DNA of 26,599 nucleotides from Saccoglossus kowalevskii (Eukaryota; Hemichordata; Enteropneusta; Harrimaniidae): the NCBI RefSeq assembly GCF_000003605.2, contig NW_003108093.1, positions 214,314-240,912 on the forward strand. The letters run 5' to 3'. The translations under genes and the position numbers were made by a program. Positions within the stretch are counted from its first letter, which is position 1. Every line of letters begins with the position of its first letter. Under the pieces are notes generated by a model, which searched no databases, was not told the origin of the DNA, and saw only the letters and a list, made by a program, of their open reading frames with translations. Below, in pieces: positions 9,466 to 20,860 of the stretch.

Positions 9466-12114
9466 CAATCAATATTCAAACTGAAAAATATTATCTCAAA
9501 TTGGTGTTGACGTAATTGATCTTTAGTTGTCATACTGTGTTATTTTCCTCAGTTTTTGTATGTGAATGTCAGAAAATTTTAAGTATATTGTTTTTGTTTC
9601 TTAATTACAACCACAATCCTGAGAAATCCCATACTTTATGTCTCATCTCGCCCTCCCCAAATTAGTCGAAAAATTTAAAGATTTGTGATCAAAATCAAAA
9701 TATTGTTACTACAGGTAACAATGAATTTTGAGACAATTCAAAGTTTGTGAATATTTGTGGCATACTATTGGGTAGAAAAATCTGGTTAGTAAATGGTTAT
9801 GTATTGTAGTATGCAATGAAATTATTCAAAACTTTCTGGTAACCCATTGAAGACCAAACTTCACTTTCATAAAATCTGCATAATTTTTGTTATATTTTTT
9901 CAAAGCTTTTGAGATTTAGCCAATGAAAAATTTGATCCAAAATTAACAAGAAATTATCAAAAAATGTACCAAAATATGATTCCATGATTTTGAGATTTTA
10001 AAATTATGTAAACCAGAATTCTTATATTTTCATGGTGGCTCTGTGGAACTCGTTGTGTGGATCAGCTGGAGAGGTGTTAGCTGGTGGCTTGGTTGAACTC
10101 ATTTAAAAATGAGGAAAATGAGGACTGACCTTCTGGTTGTCAATTTGTTAATGACTGTCATATTGCTTAGATGACTTGTAACAATGGTAGCATTATATTG
10201 GGGTATGGCAACATAACTGAACATCAATCCCACTTAAAACTAAAAATTGTTTGCAAGGTTGAGGTTGACATAGACTATCTGATGTGTTGATGTGTGAGCG
10301 GAAAAGATGCTTCTCATTAAACATATTTCTGTGATCAGTCATTTAAAAAGCTGACTGTTACTGGAGATAATTCCCCAAAGTGGATGCGTTAACTAATGAA
10401 ATGTGTTAGTGCACAAAGTGTAATAAAACACTGGTCTTGCCTTGACAGTGATGTATGCTCCAATTACTTTACACTTGAACTCCAACTTTATTGTGGAATT
10501 TGAAATTTATTGCAATGCTCTGAAGGCTTGTAATACCCAGACTACAATAGTTGTATTGTGTTCTTAAATGTCACATACAGAGACTCATTAAAATAGCAAG
10601 TTGATCCCTGTGCTGTCTCGTCACACATGGCTAATTTTGTTAATTTTTCAACATCTCAGTAATGAATAATGAAAGCAAGGAGAACCAGTTTTGTAATCAT
10701 TGTTAAGTTTAAGGTTTAATTTATAATTTTATAGTCATTTGATGGAAGTGTCATGCACTGTTTAATTCTTCACTTTCAGGTAGAAATTGTCTTTCTGTAT
10801 AATTGTTTTAGAAGTTATTATGCATTGTGCAGAAAAAAAGGACTTTTTTCTATAACTTCTAATTCAAATAAACATCATATGACTATATGGAAATAATACA
10901 CAATTTCCATGGAAACAAACATCTTGTTTTTTGAAACTCTTTACCAAGCTCGTAATCGTAAATATTTCAAAACTTTGAAGTGATTGACTTGTCGCTCAGT
11001 TATCATGATTTCCAAATGCTTTCACTGTTTTAACTTACTCACAATAGAGGCTGTCAGAATTCAAAAAACATGGTAATCTCTGACTGGTTAGGCAAGAGTG
11101 TATGTCAGCCAATGGAAGACAATATCTGATTGGTTGATGGTAGAGTTTGTCAGCCAATGAGAGAGTTTAACTTTGAATACATCAAAGTCAGATAAAGTAC
11201 TCCAGTTTAACACCTTTATTTCACATCAAGAATATTGACAAATTTCCATGAGACATATAATCTTGGTCAAATTCACTTTGTTTAATTCCGAACTCTCTTT
11301 GAAACACACAATAACTTTTCATTCAAAATATTGGAAAAATTTTACATCAAAATTTCATTTTCTACAGTTTGACAGTAGAAAGTAGACCCCACATCTTGTG
11401 TTTGAATTCATTGTTCTGTAGAGATATTGTATAAAATTGAATACCAAACATAAAACTTCTAAACATGCTTCATCTGAAACAGCAGCTGAACATTGGTCAG
11501 ATTGTTACATTTGCCATTTGTACGCAAGAATGGAGTCACTCACATTATAAAAATTGAAACGTGTTCATTAGATAATTTCTGTAACAGTTGTTAGAGCTAA
11601 TTTGTTTTCTTATCAAGTTAGTGATCTAACTAGAGTTTTGTGAAGTTGTCTCAGTAATTCCCTTTGTTTTCGCATGAATACAAAATAAGGACATCATGCT
11701 GGACAGTTGGTAGATTGCAGCGTGATCCATTTCTATGTTTTTACTCACACTAATAGGGGTTTGTAGGTCTTGTTTCAGGTGATGTCGGTTTAGACCAGAT
11801 TGTTTTAAATTCAATCTGTTCACTTCTTAGTCATATGATGGTTCTTTGGTAACGGATATTGTTAAGGGTTGAAATTACTGAAATGAGCTTCCATCTCCCC
11901 AATACAGACAGGGACTTCCAGTATTAGGTGATATATCCATTATAGACGGGTACATGCTTTGAAGCATGGACACATATCTGAATGAATATTTGTTTTAAGA
12001 TGTCATCCCGTAGCTTTGGGTATAATATGAAATTTCCTTTGTAAGCAACTTACTGCAAATGCATTAATTTTGTAATAAATTTTGGAGAATTTCACAGGGC
12101 AGCAGACTATAGTT
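9466..12114. other. non-coding stretch, no exon found
   Basis: Unique AT-rich sequence with no recognisable exon on either strand. It contains the duplicated CCAAT segment at 11079-11170 (listed separately) and a faint duplication of GTGGCT...GAACTC near 10033 and 10082. The only ORF over 60 codons (11626-11823, minus) has no domain signal. Confidence 0.55.
11079..11170. repeat. degenerate 46-bp duplication with CCAAT words
   Basis: TCTGACTGGTTAGGCAAGAG at 11079 and TCTGATTGGTTGATGGTAGA at 11125 start two related copies, each continuing into GTCAGCCAATG about 26 bases later. The segment holds CCAAT at 11109-11113 and 11154-11158 on + and at 11129-11133 on the opposite strand (ATTGG). CCAAT is the core of NF-Y sites, but no promoter or first exon is visible nearby, so binding is only a possibility. 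Confidence 0.55.
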
Positions 12115-12263
12115 GTAATATGAGGTTATTACGAGGATACCTCAAAGTATGCACAAAGATAGTACAGCTGTAGTATCGACCGATGTTCAGCGGAGGTCGA
12201 TGCGCGACGTACTGTCTGAGTGCATACTTTGAGGTATTCTCGTAACAACCTTATTATTATACA
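12115..12263. mobile_element. foldback element, near-complete palindrome (about 149 bp)
   Basis: The element is symmetrical about position 12188. An 18-bp perfect arm, ATACCTCAAAGTATGCAC (12137-12154), pairs with 12220-12237. Outside it GGTTATTACGAGG (12124-12136) pairs with 12238-12250 at 11 of 13 positions, and the outer TGTAATA/TTATACA ends pair loosely. Inside, ATCGACC (12175-12181) pairs with GGTCGAT (12195-12201) around a 13-nt loop. This is the form of a foldback or palindromic MITE. It has no coding capacity, and no unambiguous target-site duplication is seen. Confidence 0.75.
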
Positions 12264-13077
12264 TTTTTTCCTTTCAAGGATACACCATGGGAATGCCAAA
12301 AACCGAAAATATTTAGAACAGAATCAGCAAACTTCTTTGTATTAAATTCAGTCAAACTCTGGTGGCAGCCATGTTTGTTTTTATTATTTGAGGACGCTTA
12401 CACACATCATTCCATATTTGGAATTCACATTTACAAATATGGTAGGATGAAAATACCTCGTAAAATACTGCAAAATTACGGCACGCTGTAACTTATGGCG
12501 TTACGGTGACAGATGTATAATACTATAGATGAGAACATTGATAAATATATTAGACTATCATAACTCAAAACATTGTAGCACATATCTGAATATGACATTC
12601 TTTAATATTTACATGCATTGGTTCTGTTGATACATACATGTACAGTACAAATGACTGCATATGCGTATTAGTGGTTTTTATATTTCATCTAACAAATACT
12701 GTTGTCTGTCCTGCAACACAACATTTTTAATTCATAATAAATTATAATGTGATTTGGTCTTCAGTATGGAGTATTAAACAACAATATTAAAAAAATGCTT
12801 TTGTCTATATTGCATTCACATTTTGCAGATCAATCCAGACCAATATATTCACCATGAAATGTTGAGATGAATAATGCGAAATATGAATTTCCTCAGAATG
12901 TGAATTAAATAAAGTTAGATTTGTAAACAATAGAATTAGAAGGCATTGTTTGTAGTTGAAGGTTTGTTGCATTTTAGGTACATTGTGTGTTCATATAAGG
13001 GGATAAGAACCTCTTGTATTCTCAAAATAAAATTCATGGGAGGTCAATTTTTAATATTAGAATCAAATTATGCTATA
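12264..13077. other. non-coding stretch, possible element remnant
   Basis: No exon found. At 12453-12464 the word AAATACCTCGTAA resembles the arm of the neighbouring foldback element (TTACGAGGATACCT), so the foldback could be one end of a longer, decayed insertion. This is weak. The remainder is AT-rich unique DNA. Confidence 0.4.
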
Positions 13078-13744
13078 GTATTAGGCAGTGGGAGTACACT
13101 GTCGTATTAGGCAGTGGGAGTACGCTGCCGTATTAGGCAGTGGGAGTACGCTGCCGTATTAGGCAGTGGGAGTACGCTGCCGTATTAGGCAGTGGGAGTA
13201 CATTGCCGTATTAGGCAGTGGGAGTACGCTGCCGTATTAGGTAGTGTGGGTACGCTGCCGTATTAGGCAGTGGGAGTACGCTGCCGTATTAGGCAGTGGG
13301 AGTACGCTGCCGTATTAGGCAGTGGGAGTACGCTGCCGTATTAGGCAGTGGGAGTACGCTGCCGTATTAGGCAGTGGGAGTACACTGCCGTATTAGGCAG
13401 TGGGAGTACGCTGCCGTATTAGGCAGTGGGAGTACGCTGCCGTATTAGGCAGTGGGAGTACGCTGCCGTATTAGGCAGTGGTAGTAGGCTGTCGTATTAG
13501 GCAGTGGGAGTACGCTGCCGTATTAGGCAGTGGGAGTACGCTGCCGTATTAGGCAGTGGAAGTACGCTGCCGTATTAGGCAGTGGGAGTACGCTGCCGTA
13601 TTAGGCAGTGGGAGTACGCTGCCGTATTAGGCAGTGGGAGTACGCTGCCGTATTAGGCAGTGGGAGTACGCTGCCGTATTAGGCAGTGGAGTTCGCTGCC
13701 GTATTAGGCAGTGGGGTTCGCTGCCATATTAGGCAGTGGGAGTA
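13078..13744. repeat. 26-bp minisatellite, about 25 units
   Basis: Twenty-three units of 26 bp (GTATTAGGCAGTGGGAGTAC then GCTGCC) run from 13078 to 13675 in exact register, followed by two 25-bp units (GTTCGCTGCC variants, 13676-13725) and a final 19-bp partial. Most inner units are identical; a few have single changes (CACTGCC, GTAGTAGGCTGTC, GGTAGTGTGGG). Each unit contains GGCAG and CTGCC, which can pair as a short hairpin. The + strand is G-rich relative to its surroundings. Variants cluster at both edges, as expected if homogenisation is strongest in the centre. Confidence 0.97.
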
Positions 13745-16230
13745 CTAAGCTTACCTGCTGATAGTTACAGCGACAGTAACATGTGGTTTTGCTGCAATAA
13801 CCAAATGTCAAATTGCTCTGTAAAGAGCATCTCCAATAGAATTGCATATGAACCAAAATCACATTTGTTGTATACTGAATCATTGAAATATCACATACTT
13901 GTATTTTGACCATGAAAACAATGCTGTAATTTACATATATTATTAAAGAGTATACACCACTAATAAAGCAAATACAGTACATGTGTGTTTTTTATTGTCC
14001 TGCCTCATCCCTTGAAAGCTCACTGTTGTACCATCTCTTTCATGTTTGCTTAGCATGCAAACTGATTTCTCAGTGAAATTGAGTATATTATGAAACATTT
14101 TCCAGCATTTTGTATTAAAATAGGCCATGGCTGTTTGGCTTCTATCAAATTACGTTGCTTTTATCACTAATGGTTGAATCACTCAATAATAGTAAATTAA
14201 AACCTCAGAAAATATATTTAATTATAAAGTATATATTACAGTAGCATATTTCAATATGAATTTAAACTGTCCGTGTTATGCTATTCTCTCACTCCCTGTT
14301 TGCAAAGTGGCTTAATAAACAAGTCGATAATCGACTGAGAAAAACAATTGTGGATACAACTATTTTATTTTTGATGGAAGCCTAGCTACGTGGTCATTTT
14401 ATTGATGTCCTCCTTCAGAATAAAGTTCATAAAATCGATACCAATTACTTAGGGTTATTAATTCCCAGTATCTCTGCAAGTTGATGATCTTTGATGGTTA
14501 TTATAGTCATAAAACCAGAGATTGGTTCGCATGTAGTCGTCTTTTATTATCTTTCATGATTTCATGTCACGATTCATTTTATGTGTCTTTAATTCAGCTA
14601 TTCACACTTTAAAAAGGGGGATGCCATTTTGTGGGAATGTCTGAAAATTCAAACATTTTTGGTGTTTCTGTTTTTGATTCAATCTTGTATTCATAGTAAG
14701 ATTGACAAATTATTAGTTATTCTAGTTACCAAAAATTGTCTTACTCTTTTTTGCCAGACATGAATAAAACGCAAAATCACACAAATGTCAATGAATTGTT
14801 TGTCTTTATCCAGATTTTTTGCCAAATTGTGAAAACTTTACTGTAAACATAATTAGAAATGGATTTTGTTAACTGATCAGCAACCAAGTGTGGAACAAAT
14901 TTCTTTCCTCGTGTCCTTAAATTTTGGTCAGTGATATGAAATGAAAAAAAACCCCATATATTATTGATATGAATCTTAATAATGTTAAAACCTTTGATTA
15001 AGATATTTTAGTGAATTTTCAGTATGATTAGTTATTAAATACAATGGGAAGTTGTATCCCATAATGCATTACATATATGTGCAGTAACATGCTCAGTGAG
15101 ACAAAATGGACATGATGGTGGGGGTGAATGTACTCTCACTTTTAAAGAAATCTCAATGTTCATTTGCGTCTATGTCTTCAAGTCATGATAAAAATTGCTG
15201 AATATTGAGATTTATTTTACAAATGATGACAAAGTTGACTGGATTAAATTGTATCTAGAAACAAAAATCTTTTTCTCGTTTCTGTCAGAGTGTACGTTAC
15301 TCCACCCAATGCACTTTGACACAAACTACATTGATGCTTGTCTCTAACTGGTACATACATCATTATTTTGTCATGGAAGATAACACATCCCTGGTCTTGT
15401 CAGTTATATTTGTGAAGGCCATGAAAGTCTGATCTTTGTGGATATTGCTTGCTTATTGTCATTCATCGCAGACAGGACATTGTATCTATCTTATTGCCTG
15501 CGTTTCCTGTATGTAAGAGCACTCCAGTGAGATAAAGATATAATCTCTGTTTGTTTTACAATTGTATCTTATCTTTTTTCTTTCTCATCTTCTTATTTTC
15601 AATTCATGTGCTGGCTACTAAACATCACTAACTGAAAGAACCATTCAATTTTCTTATGATATGCTGAAATTTGTCAAATTACATCTGATTCATTACAATT
15701 AGGCTGTACATATTGCATATTCCCTGTACATATCACCAACACCACCATTGCCCCCATCCCCTGCCACAGACACAGTCGTTTTTTTCATAATTCAAAAATG
15801 TTTGTAGTCTGAAAGCATCAAACAAAATGGCTGCCTCTTTTGCAGATTGTAATTTGAATTTAATAGATACTTTTAACTTTAGTGGTTAACTTTGATTCTC
15901 TGCTGGATATTATATTTGGTAGTGTCTTACCAAAATTATTGTGGCACGATGAGTAAGATGCCCAAGTAATATGTAATACAAACTATATAGTAATAATGTA
16001 ATTTGACATTCTCACACTAGTTGAAATTAATAATGATGTGATTGATGAAACAGAGCACCTATGCATTGTGCTTGACAACAATAATATGTACAAAAGTGAA
16101 CATATTTTAACGACCTAATTATATCATACAGCATCTCATGAAGCAATGGCAGTTAATAATCGGTATGATAGTTAATTGGTCAGATCTAGTTACATTCGAT
16201 GTCATCAGTAACTTTTAAAAGCAGCCGGAG
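13745..16230. other. non-coding stretch, no exon found
   Basis: AT-rich unique DNA. Minus-strand ORFs at 13704-14128 begin inside or next to the 26-bp array and show no domain. A 15-bp palindrome, AGTCGAT-A-ATCGACT, lies at 14322-14336. No RNA gene is seen. Confidence 0.55.
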
Positions 16231-16672
16231 CCTCTACCTACATCAGATTGCCATCAATGTAGCATTGACTGTTCCTTTAATTCATTAACCTCTACCTACA
16301 TCAGGTTGCCATCAATGTAGCATTGACTGTCCCTTTTANNNNNNNNNNNNNNNNNNNNNNNNNNNNNNNNNNNNNNNNNNNNNNNNNNCCTACATCAGGT
16401 TGCCATCAATGTAGCATTGACTGTCCCTTTAATTCTTTAACCTCTACCTACATCAGGTTGCCATCAATGTAGCATTGACTGTCCCTTTAATTCTTTAACC
16501 TCTACCTACATCAGGTTGCCATCAATGTAGCATTGACTGTCCCTTTAATTCATTAACCTCTACCTACATCAGGTTGCCATCAATGTAGCATTGACTGTCC
16601 CTTTAATTCATTAACCTCTACCTACATCAGGTTGCCATCAATGTAGCATTGACTGTCCCTTTAATCCATTTG
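16231..16672. repeat. 58-bp minisatellite interrupted by assembly gap
   Basis: The 58-bp unit begins CCTCTACCTACATCAGGTTG and contains CTACAT and ATGTAG, a 6-bp stem around a 13-nt loop. Units start at 16231 and 16289. After the gap a partial unit (from its base 7) starts at 16389, and full units start at 16441, 16499, 16557 and 16615. The copies are almost identical: ATTCATT alternates with ATTCTTT, and the first unit has CAGATTG and GTTCC. The final unit ends near 16669. Confidence 0.96.
16339..16388. other. assembly gap (50 N)
   Basis: Fifty consecutive N lie inside the 58-bp array. The base before the gap is about position 50 of the unit and the base after is position 7, so the true missing length should be about 14 bp plus a multiple of 58. 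Fifty does not fit that register, so the N count is a placeholder and the array may be longer than shown. Confidence 0.97.
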
Positions 16673-17084
16673 ATGACCTGCATAATTATTTATTTTTTTA
16701 CAAATTTTGATAAAGAATTGTAGCTGATGGGAAATCATGTCTATTTGGTTACAAACAAATTATAGACAAATATACAGAATGTTGCATCCAAATTTTTGCA
16801 GGGAAAATAAATATTGTTTAAATGATTACCAAAAAAAAATCTATTTTGTCATGAATACTAAAATGGGTTTGAAACTCAAACTACTGAAGGTGTCATCTCT
16901 AGTTTGTGTAAAGTGTTTACATCCTGCTTTTATCGGACATTATTTTCCATAAGTTGTCAATGTTTTTGTGATGACATGACTTTTATTTTATGATGGGAGA
17001 TTTAAAGAACTATTGAAAAGGAAATCCTATCAATTCAAACAATTTAAAAAATACAATAAAAAAAGAAGTTATTGTCATACTAGC
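16673..17084. other. unique non-coding spacer
   Basis: AT-rich sequence between two repeat blocks. A 71-codon frame at 16737-16952 has no recognisable motif. Confidence 0.45.
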
Positions 17085-17335
17085 TAAACCATATTAATCT
17101 AAGAGATCAGTAACTTGTCGTTGAGTGTATTGATTATTGCCATAAAAGATAAACCATATTAATCCAAGGGATTAGTACCTATTGAATAAGTGGATATTAC
17201 TGTAATAACAGTTAAACCCTATATACCAATGCAATGGATGTTAACCTAATTAGTATGTATTTTAATATATCCTAAACCATATTAGTCAATAGGATTATCC
17301 TGTTTTTTATTGTTATAAAAAATACAACTGTTTAA
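17085..17335. repeat. degenerate 60-65-bp repeat, about 4 copies
   Basis: The words TAAACCATATTAATC or TAAACCATATTAGTC (with one TAAACCCTATA variant) recur at 17085, 17150, 17213 and 17273, spacings of 65, 63 and 60 bp. GGGATTAGTA or GGATTATCC-like words follow in several copies. This looks like an old tandem array that has drifted, in contrast to the homogeneous arrays nearby. Confidence 0.6.
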
Positions 17336-18228
17336 TCCACACAGGATAAATTTTAATTTGGGTTGCTATAGTCTAAACAAGTTATGATATTTTGACTGTA
17401 GTCAATATAAGTTATGTCGTTTTGGTCCAATATTTAACAATGCATGAAGTACACTTTCAGGAATAGGTATTATAATATAGTATAAAGGTTATATTTATTG
17501 TGATTGATGCTTTTAAATGTACTTGTGTTTCAGGCTGTAGTGAAGTATACCCCCCCCCCCTAATTTCAAATTACCCAACCCTTAAGATGGTGGCAGTGTT
17601 TTTTTATATAAATACACCTGTTCACATTGGATACACCAATGTGCCCATTTTTATTTACATCAGGGATGTGCGTGGATACCAATTGCAATATACTCGTAGT
17701 TGAAGAGTGACACATCATTTCTTTCTCTCATTTATATTAGTAACGCATCACTTTTCATGATTTTTAGCAAAGTTGACCAGTCTGTGATTTTCTGTGAACC
17801 TAAAACCAATCATTACAGAATTGTTACCAAATACATTCTGACATGCCAAATGTAAAATGCTCCGTAATTGCGAGGACTTCAACAGAAATAAATCATTTTC
17901 ATTTGTCTTAATCAGAATTTAACAGAATTGCCTGAAAACTCTAGAGAAATAAAATGTAATGTAATATTGAGAAATTCTATGAGACGTGAGTGCAGTAGAT
18001 TATACTGATCCCTGACTTCATCGCTTTCACTTTACTGATTGAGTTAAGCTTCCTATCAAAGGCATTCCTCTACTTTCATTGCTTTTTGATCCCATTCTGA
18101 TTGCTATTTTCCTCCCACTTTAATCCTTTGTTAGTGTTGGTGTTATCTCTCTATCATCTATGTATTGTACAAGAATATCGTATGGTTTCTCCATTCATCC
18201 TTATTTTTGTTGTTTTCATTTGAGTTGC
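17336..18228. other. non-coding stretch with a C10 run
   Basis: No exon found. A run of about ten C lies near 17550. AAGTTATG followed by a TTTTG word is repeated at about 17379 and 17409. The 67-codon frame at 17500-17703 crosses the C run and is not supported as coding. Confidence 0.5.
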
Positions 18229-18913
18229 TCTAGACTGGTACAAATAGAGTACTACTGTATTCTAGACTGGTACAAATAGAGTACTGCTGTATTCTAGACT
18301 GGTACAAATAGAGTACTACTGTATTCTAGACTGGTACAAATAGAGTACTGCTGTATTCTAGACTGGTACAAATAGAGTACTACTGTATTCTAGACTGGTA
18401 CAAATAGAGTACTACTGTATTCTAGACTGGTACAAATAGAGTACTGCTGTATTCTAGACTGGTACAAATAGAGTACTGCTGTATTCTAGACTGGTACAAA
18501 TAGAGTACTGCTGTATTCTAGACTGGTACAAATAGAGTACTGCTGTATTCTAGACTGGTACAAATAGAGTACTGCTGTATTCTAGACTGGTACAAATAGA
18601 GTACTACTGTATTCTAGACTGGTACAAATAGAGTACTACTGTATTCTAGACTGGTACAAATAGAGTACTGCTGTATTCTAGACTGGTACAAATAGAGTAC
18701 TGCTGTATTCTAGACTGGTACAAATAGAGTACTGCTGTATTCTAGACTGGTACAAATAGAGTACTGCTGTATTCTAGACTGGTACAAATAGAGTACTGCT
18801 GTATTCTAGACTGGTACAAATAGAGTACTGCTGTATTCTAGACTGGTACAAATAGAGTACTGCTGTATTCTAGACTGGTACAAATAGAGTACTACTGTAT
18901 TCTAGACTGGTAC
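18229..18913. repeat. 32-bp minisatellite, 21 near-identical units
   Basis: Twenty-one units of exactly 32 bp (TCTAGACTGGTACAAATAGA then GTACTRCTGTAT) run from 18229 to 18900, followed by a 13-bp partial. The only variable base in the whole array is R at unit position 26. In order the units read A G A G A A G G G G G A A G G G G G G G A. Such homogeneity implies very recent expansion or strong gene conversion. The unit contains the palindromes TCTAGA and AGTACT. Confidence 0.98.
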
Positions 18914-18980
18914 TATATTGTACAACTGACTTACACAAGACATGAGTTGAATGTTTTGTGAACTGGCCACTGCTTTGCTT

Positions 18981-18981
<1 letters not shown>

Positions 18982-19024
<43 letters not shown>
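18982..19024. repeat. (AC)n microsatellite, about 21 repeats
   Basis: An uninterrupted AC run of about 43 bases lies shortly after the 32-bp array. It is read as a run of Val-Cys codons on the minus strand, which is not coding evidence. Confidence 0.98.
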
Positions 19025-19027
<3 letters not shown>

Positions 19028-20304
19028 TGATGCATGTCGTTATATGTGACATCCTTTGGTGTAGTTCTACTCTATAAAGACCTTATAAAACTCCTCGTAA
19101 TGTATTCACCCACCATTCATTCATTTTTCCATTCAAATACAAGTCTGCAATTGAAAATCTGAAAATCTGCTGCATTTATTAGTGTTCCTCTTCTGTTTAT
19201 AATGACTTTTGATGATTGCAATCTGTGGTAATCAGTCAATGATACAGGCTTCTTGTGAAAAGCACTCCAAAGGATTTATTGCTAATTGTTGAAAGGTATG
19301 CTTTCCTGTGTTAAGTGCGCCCTCATGTGGGTTACATGTGAAATACAGTTTGTTGTAAAAATGTGCATTGCTTGTTGGTGGATAGTTCTGTGCTTGACCA
19401 GTTTTTATTCTTTTAATGGACTAGAAATTTTGTTTTGGTTTGCAAAACTGTTAGCTACAATGTTGAAGTGGACTGAAGATTTAAAAATTTATTTAGGTTA
19501 AGCCAAAGGAAGAATGGAAAGGACTTAGCTAACTACATATATAACTGTCTCTCGTGAAAAATCCATGTATTTATTTAATACTATAGAGGAGAGAGAGCCA
19601 TGATTTATGGTCAAAAATGAAATGATATTGTAATTATTTAGTATAAAACAAATGTGATATTTGGTTTTTATGTGCTTCTATTGGAGATACCCTTCTAATA
19701 GAACAACTATGGTATAATGACGACACCCCCCCCCCCCTCCCGCTCCATTATTACCTACATTGTTATTGTACACTACAAACTAAGGATAGATTTTATGCAT
19801 ATCTGAAAAGAAAAATTGACATCACCATTTATGTTTTAATAGCTTTGAAGATAATAATGAAAACATTTTAAATATATTTTGCTTAGATTGTTTTAATCCT
19901 TGATGTCTGGTTGGTCAACTTATAAGGTCATTAAGATTATGGGACATACCATTTTATATTGGGGGTGGGTTGATGCAACTTGGGATTTATTCTTTGTTTA
20001 CTATGAATGTGTTTCTGTTTTATTATTATATTTATCTAAACTGCTCAAAGCTTGTTTTGTTTTGTCTTTTTTTATTTAGCTTCTCACACTTTCAAGAATC
20101 AATATGGTTCAGTCCTGCCAATGGTCTGTCTGCTGTCTGTCAGTTAGATTTCACTAATCTTCTTAACTTGTTTCCAAACTCCTTCCTCTAACTAAAAAAT
20201 TCTCCAGCCAGAGTGGCTCCTCTCATAGATCTCTCTGTTGATATTTCACATTATTTAATCAACTGCATCTATTAATTTACATTCTTTTGTGAATCATTTG
20301 TAGA
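19025..20304. other. non-coding stretch, no exon found
   Basis: AT-rich unique DNA with a C-rich run near 19726-19738. A CTCF-like word on the minus strand (CCACATGAGGGCGCACT) lies at 19314-19330. ORFs at 19286 and 19970 are short and lack domains. Confidence 0.5.
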
Positions 20305-20346
20305 GTGCTGTGATGGAGTATATCAGTGCTGTGATGGAGTATATCA
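20305..20346. repeat. two-copy 21-bp tandem duplication
   Basis: GTGCTGTGATGGAGTATATC plus A is repeated exactly at 20305-20325 and 20326-20346. It sits at the left edge of the degenerate ~73-bp repeats that follow, which use similar GTGATGGAGT words. Confidence 0.9.
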
Positions 20347-20390
20347 GTGATGCATGGTGGAGATCGTTGTGCCAATGCAGTTTAGTGGTA

Positions 20391-20625
20391 CATGATGCGT
20401 GGTGTTTGCACGTACGGTAAATCGAAGACACCGACGTGTTTATGTATTTGTCTGGAGAGCTAGTGATATAGTTAACAGCAATGCACAGTATAAATCATCG
20501 GAGGCCGACATACTGATGTACTCTGACTGAAGACCTGTGATGGAGTTTAACAGCCATGCATATAGAACACATACAGTAAATCTGTAGACATGGATGTCTA
20601 TGTATTTTGTCTGTCTGAAGAAGTT
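20391..20625. repeat. degenerate ~73-bp repeat, about 3 copies
   Basis: Related segments begin at 20391 (CATGATGCGTGG), 20463 (GTGATATAGTTAACAGC) and 20537 (GTGATGGAGTTTAACAGC). Each passes into an AATGCA, CATGCA or TTGCAC word, then GTAAATC or ATAAATC, then GACA, TGTCTATGTATTT or similar, and ends near CTGACTGAAGA or TCTGTCTGAAGA. The spacings are 72 and 74 bp. Divergence is high, so this is an old array. Confidence 0.55.
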
Positions 20626-20860
20626 GACATACAGCTTATAATAATGCCAAATTGCAATGCAAGATTCTGCATGTGACAATTGCCAGCCTGTCATTGAAGT
20701 AAACATTCAATGTTGAATTGAAGGTTTTATCCATTGTTCGTCATAAAAGATGAAACTGAAACTAGCTTTTCCACCATGCAAAATGTAAAGAAATGTATTT
20801 ATGCTTCATCTTAGAAACTAAAATAGCTGCCATCTTTACAATGCAATCAATGTATTTTTC

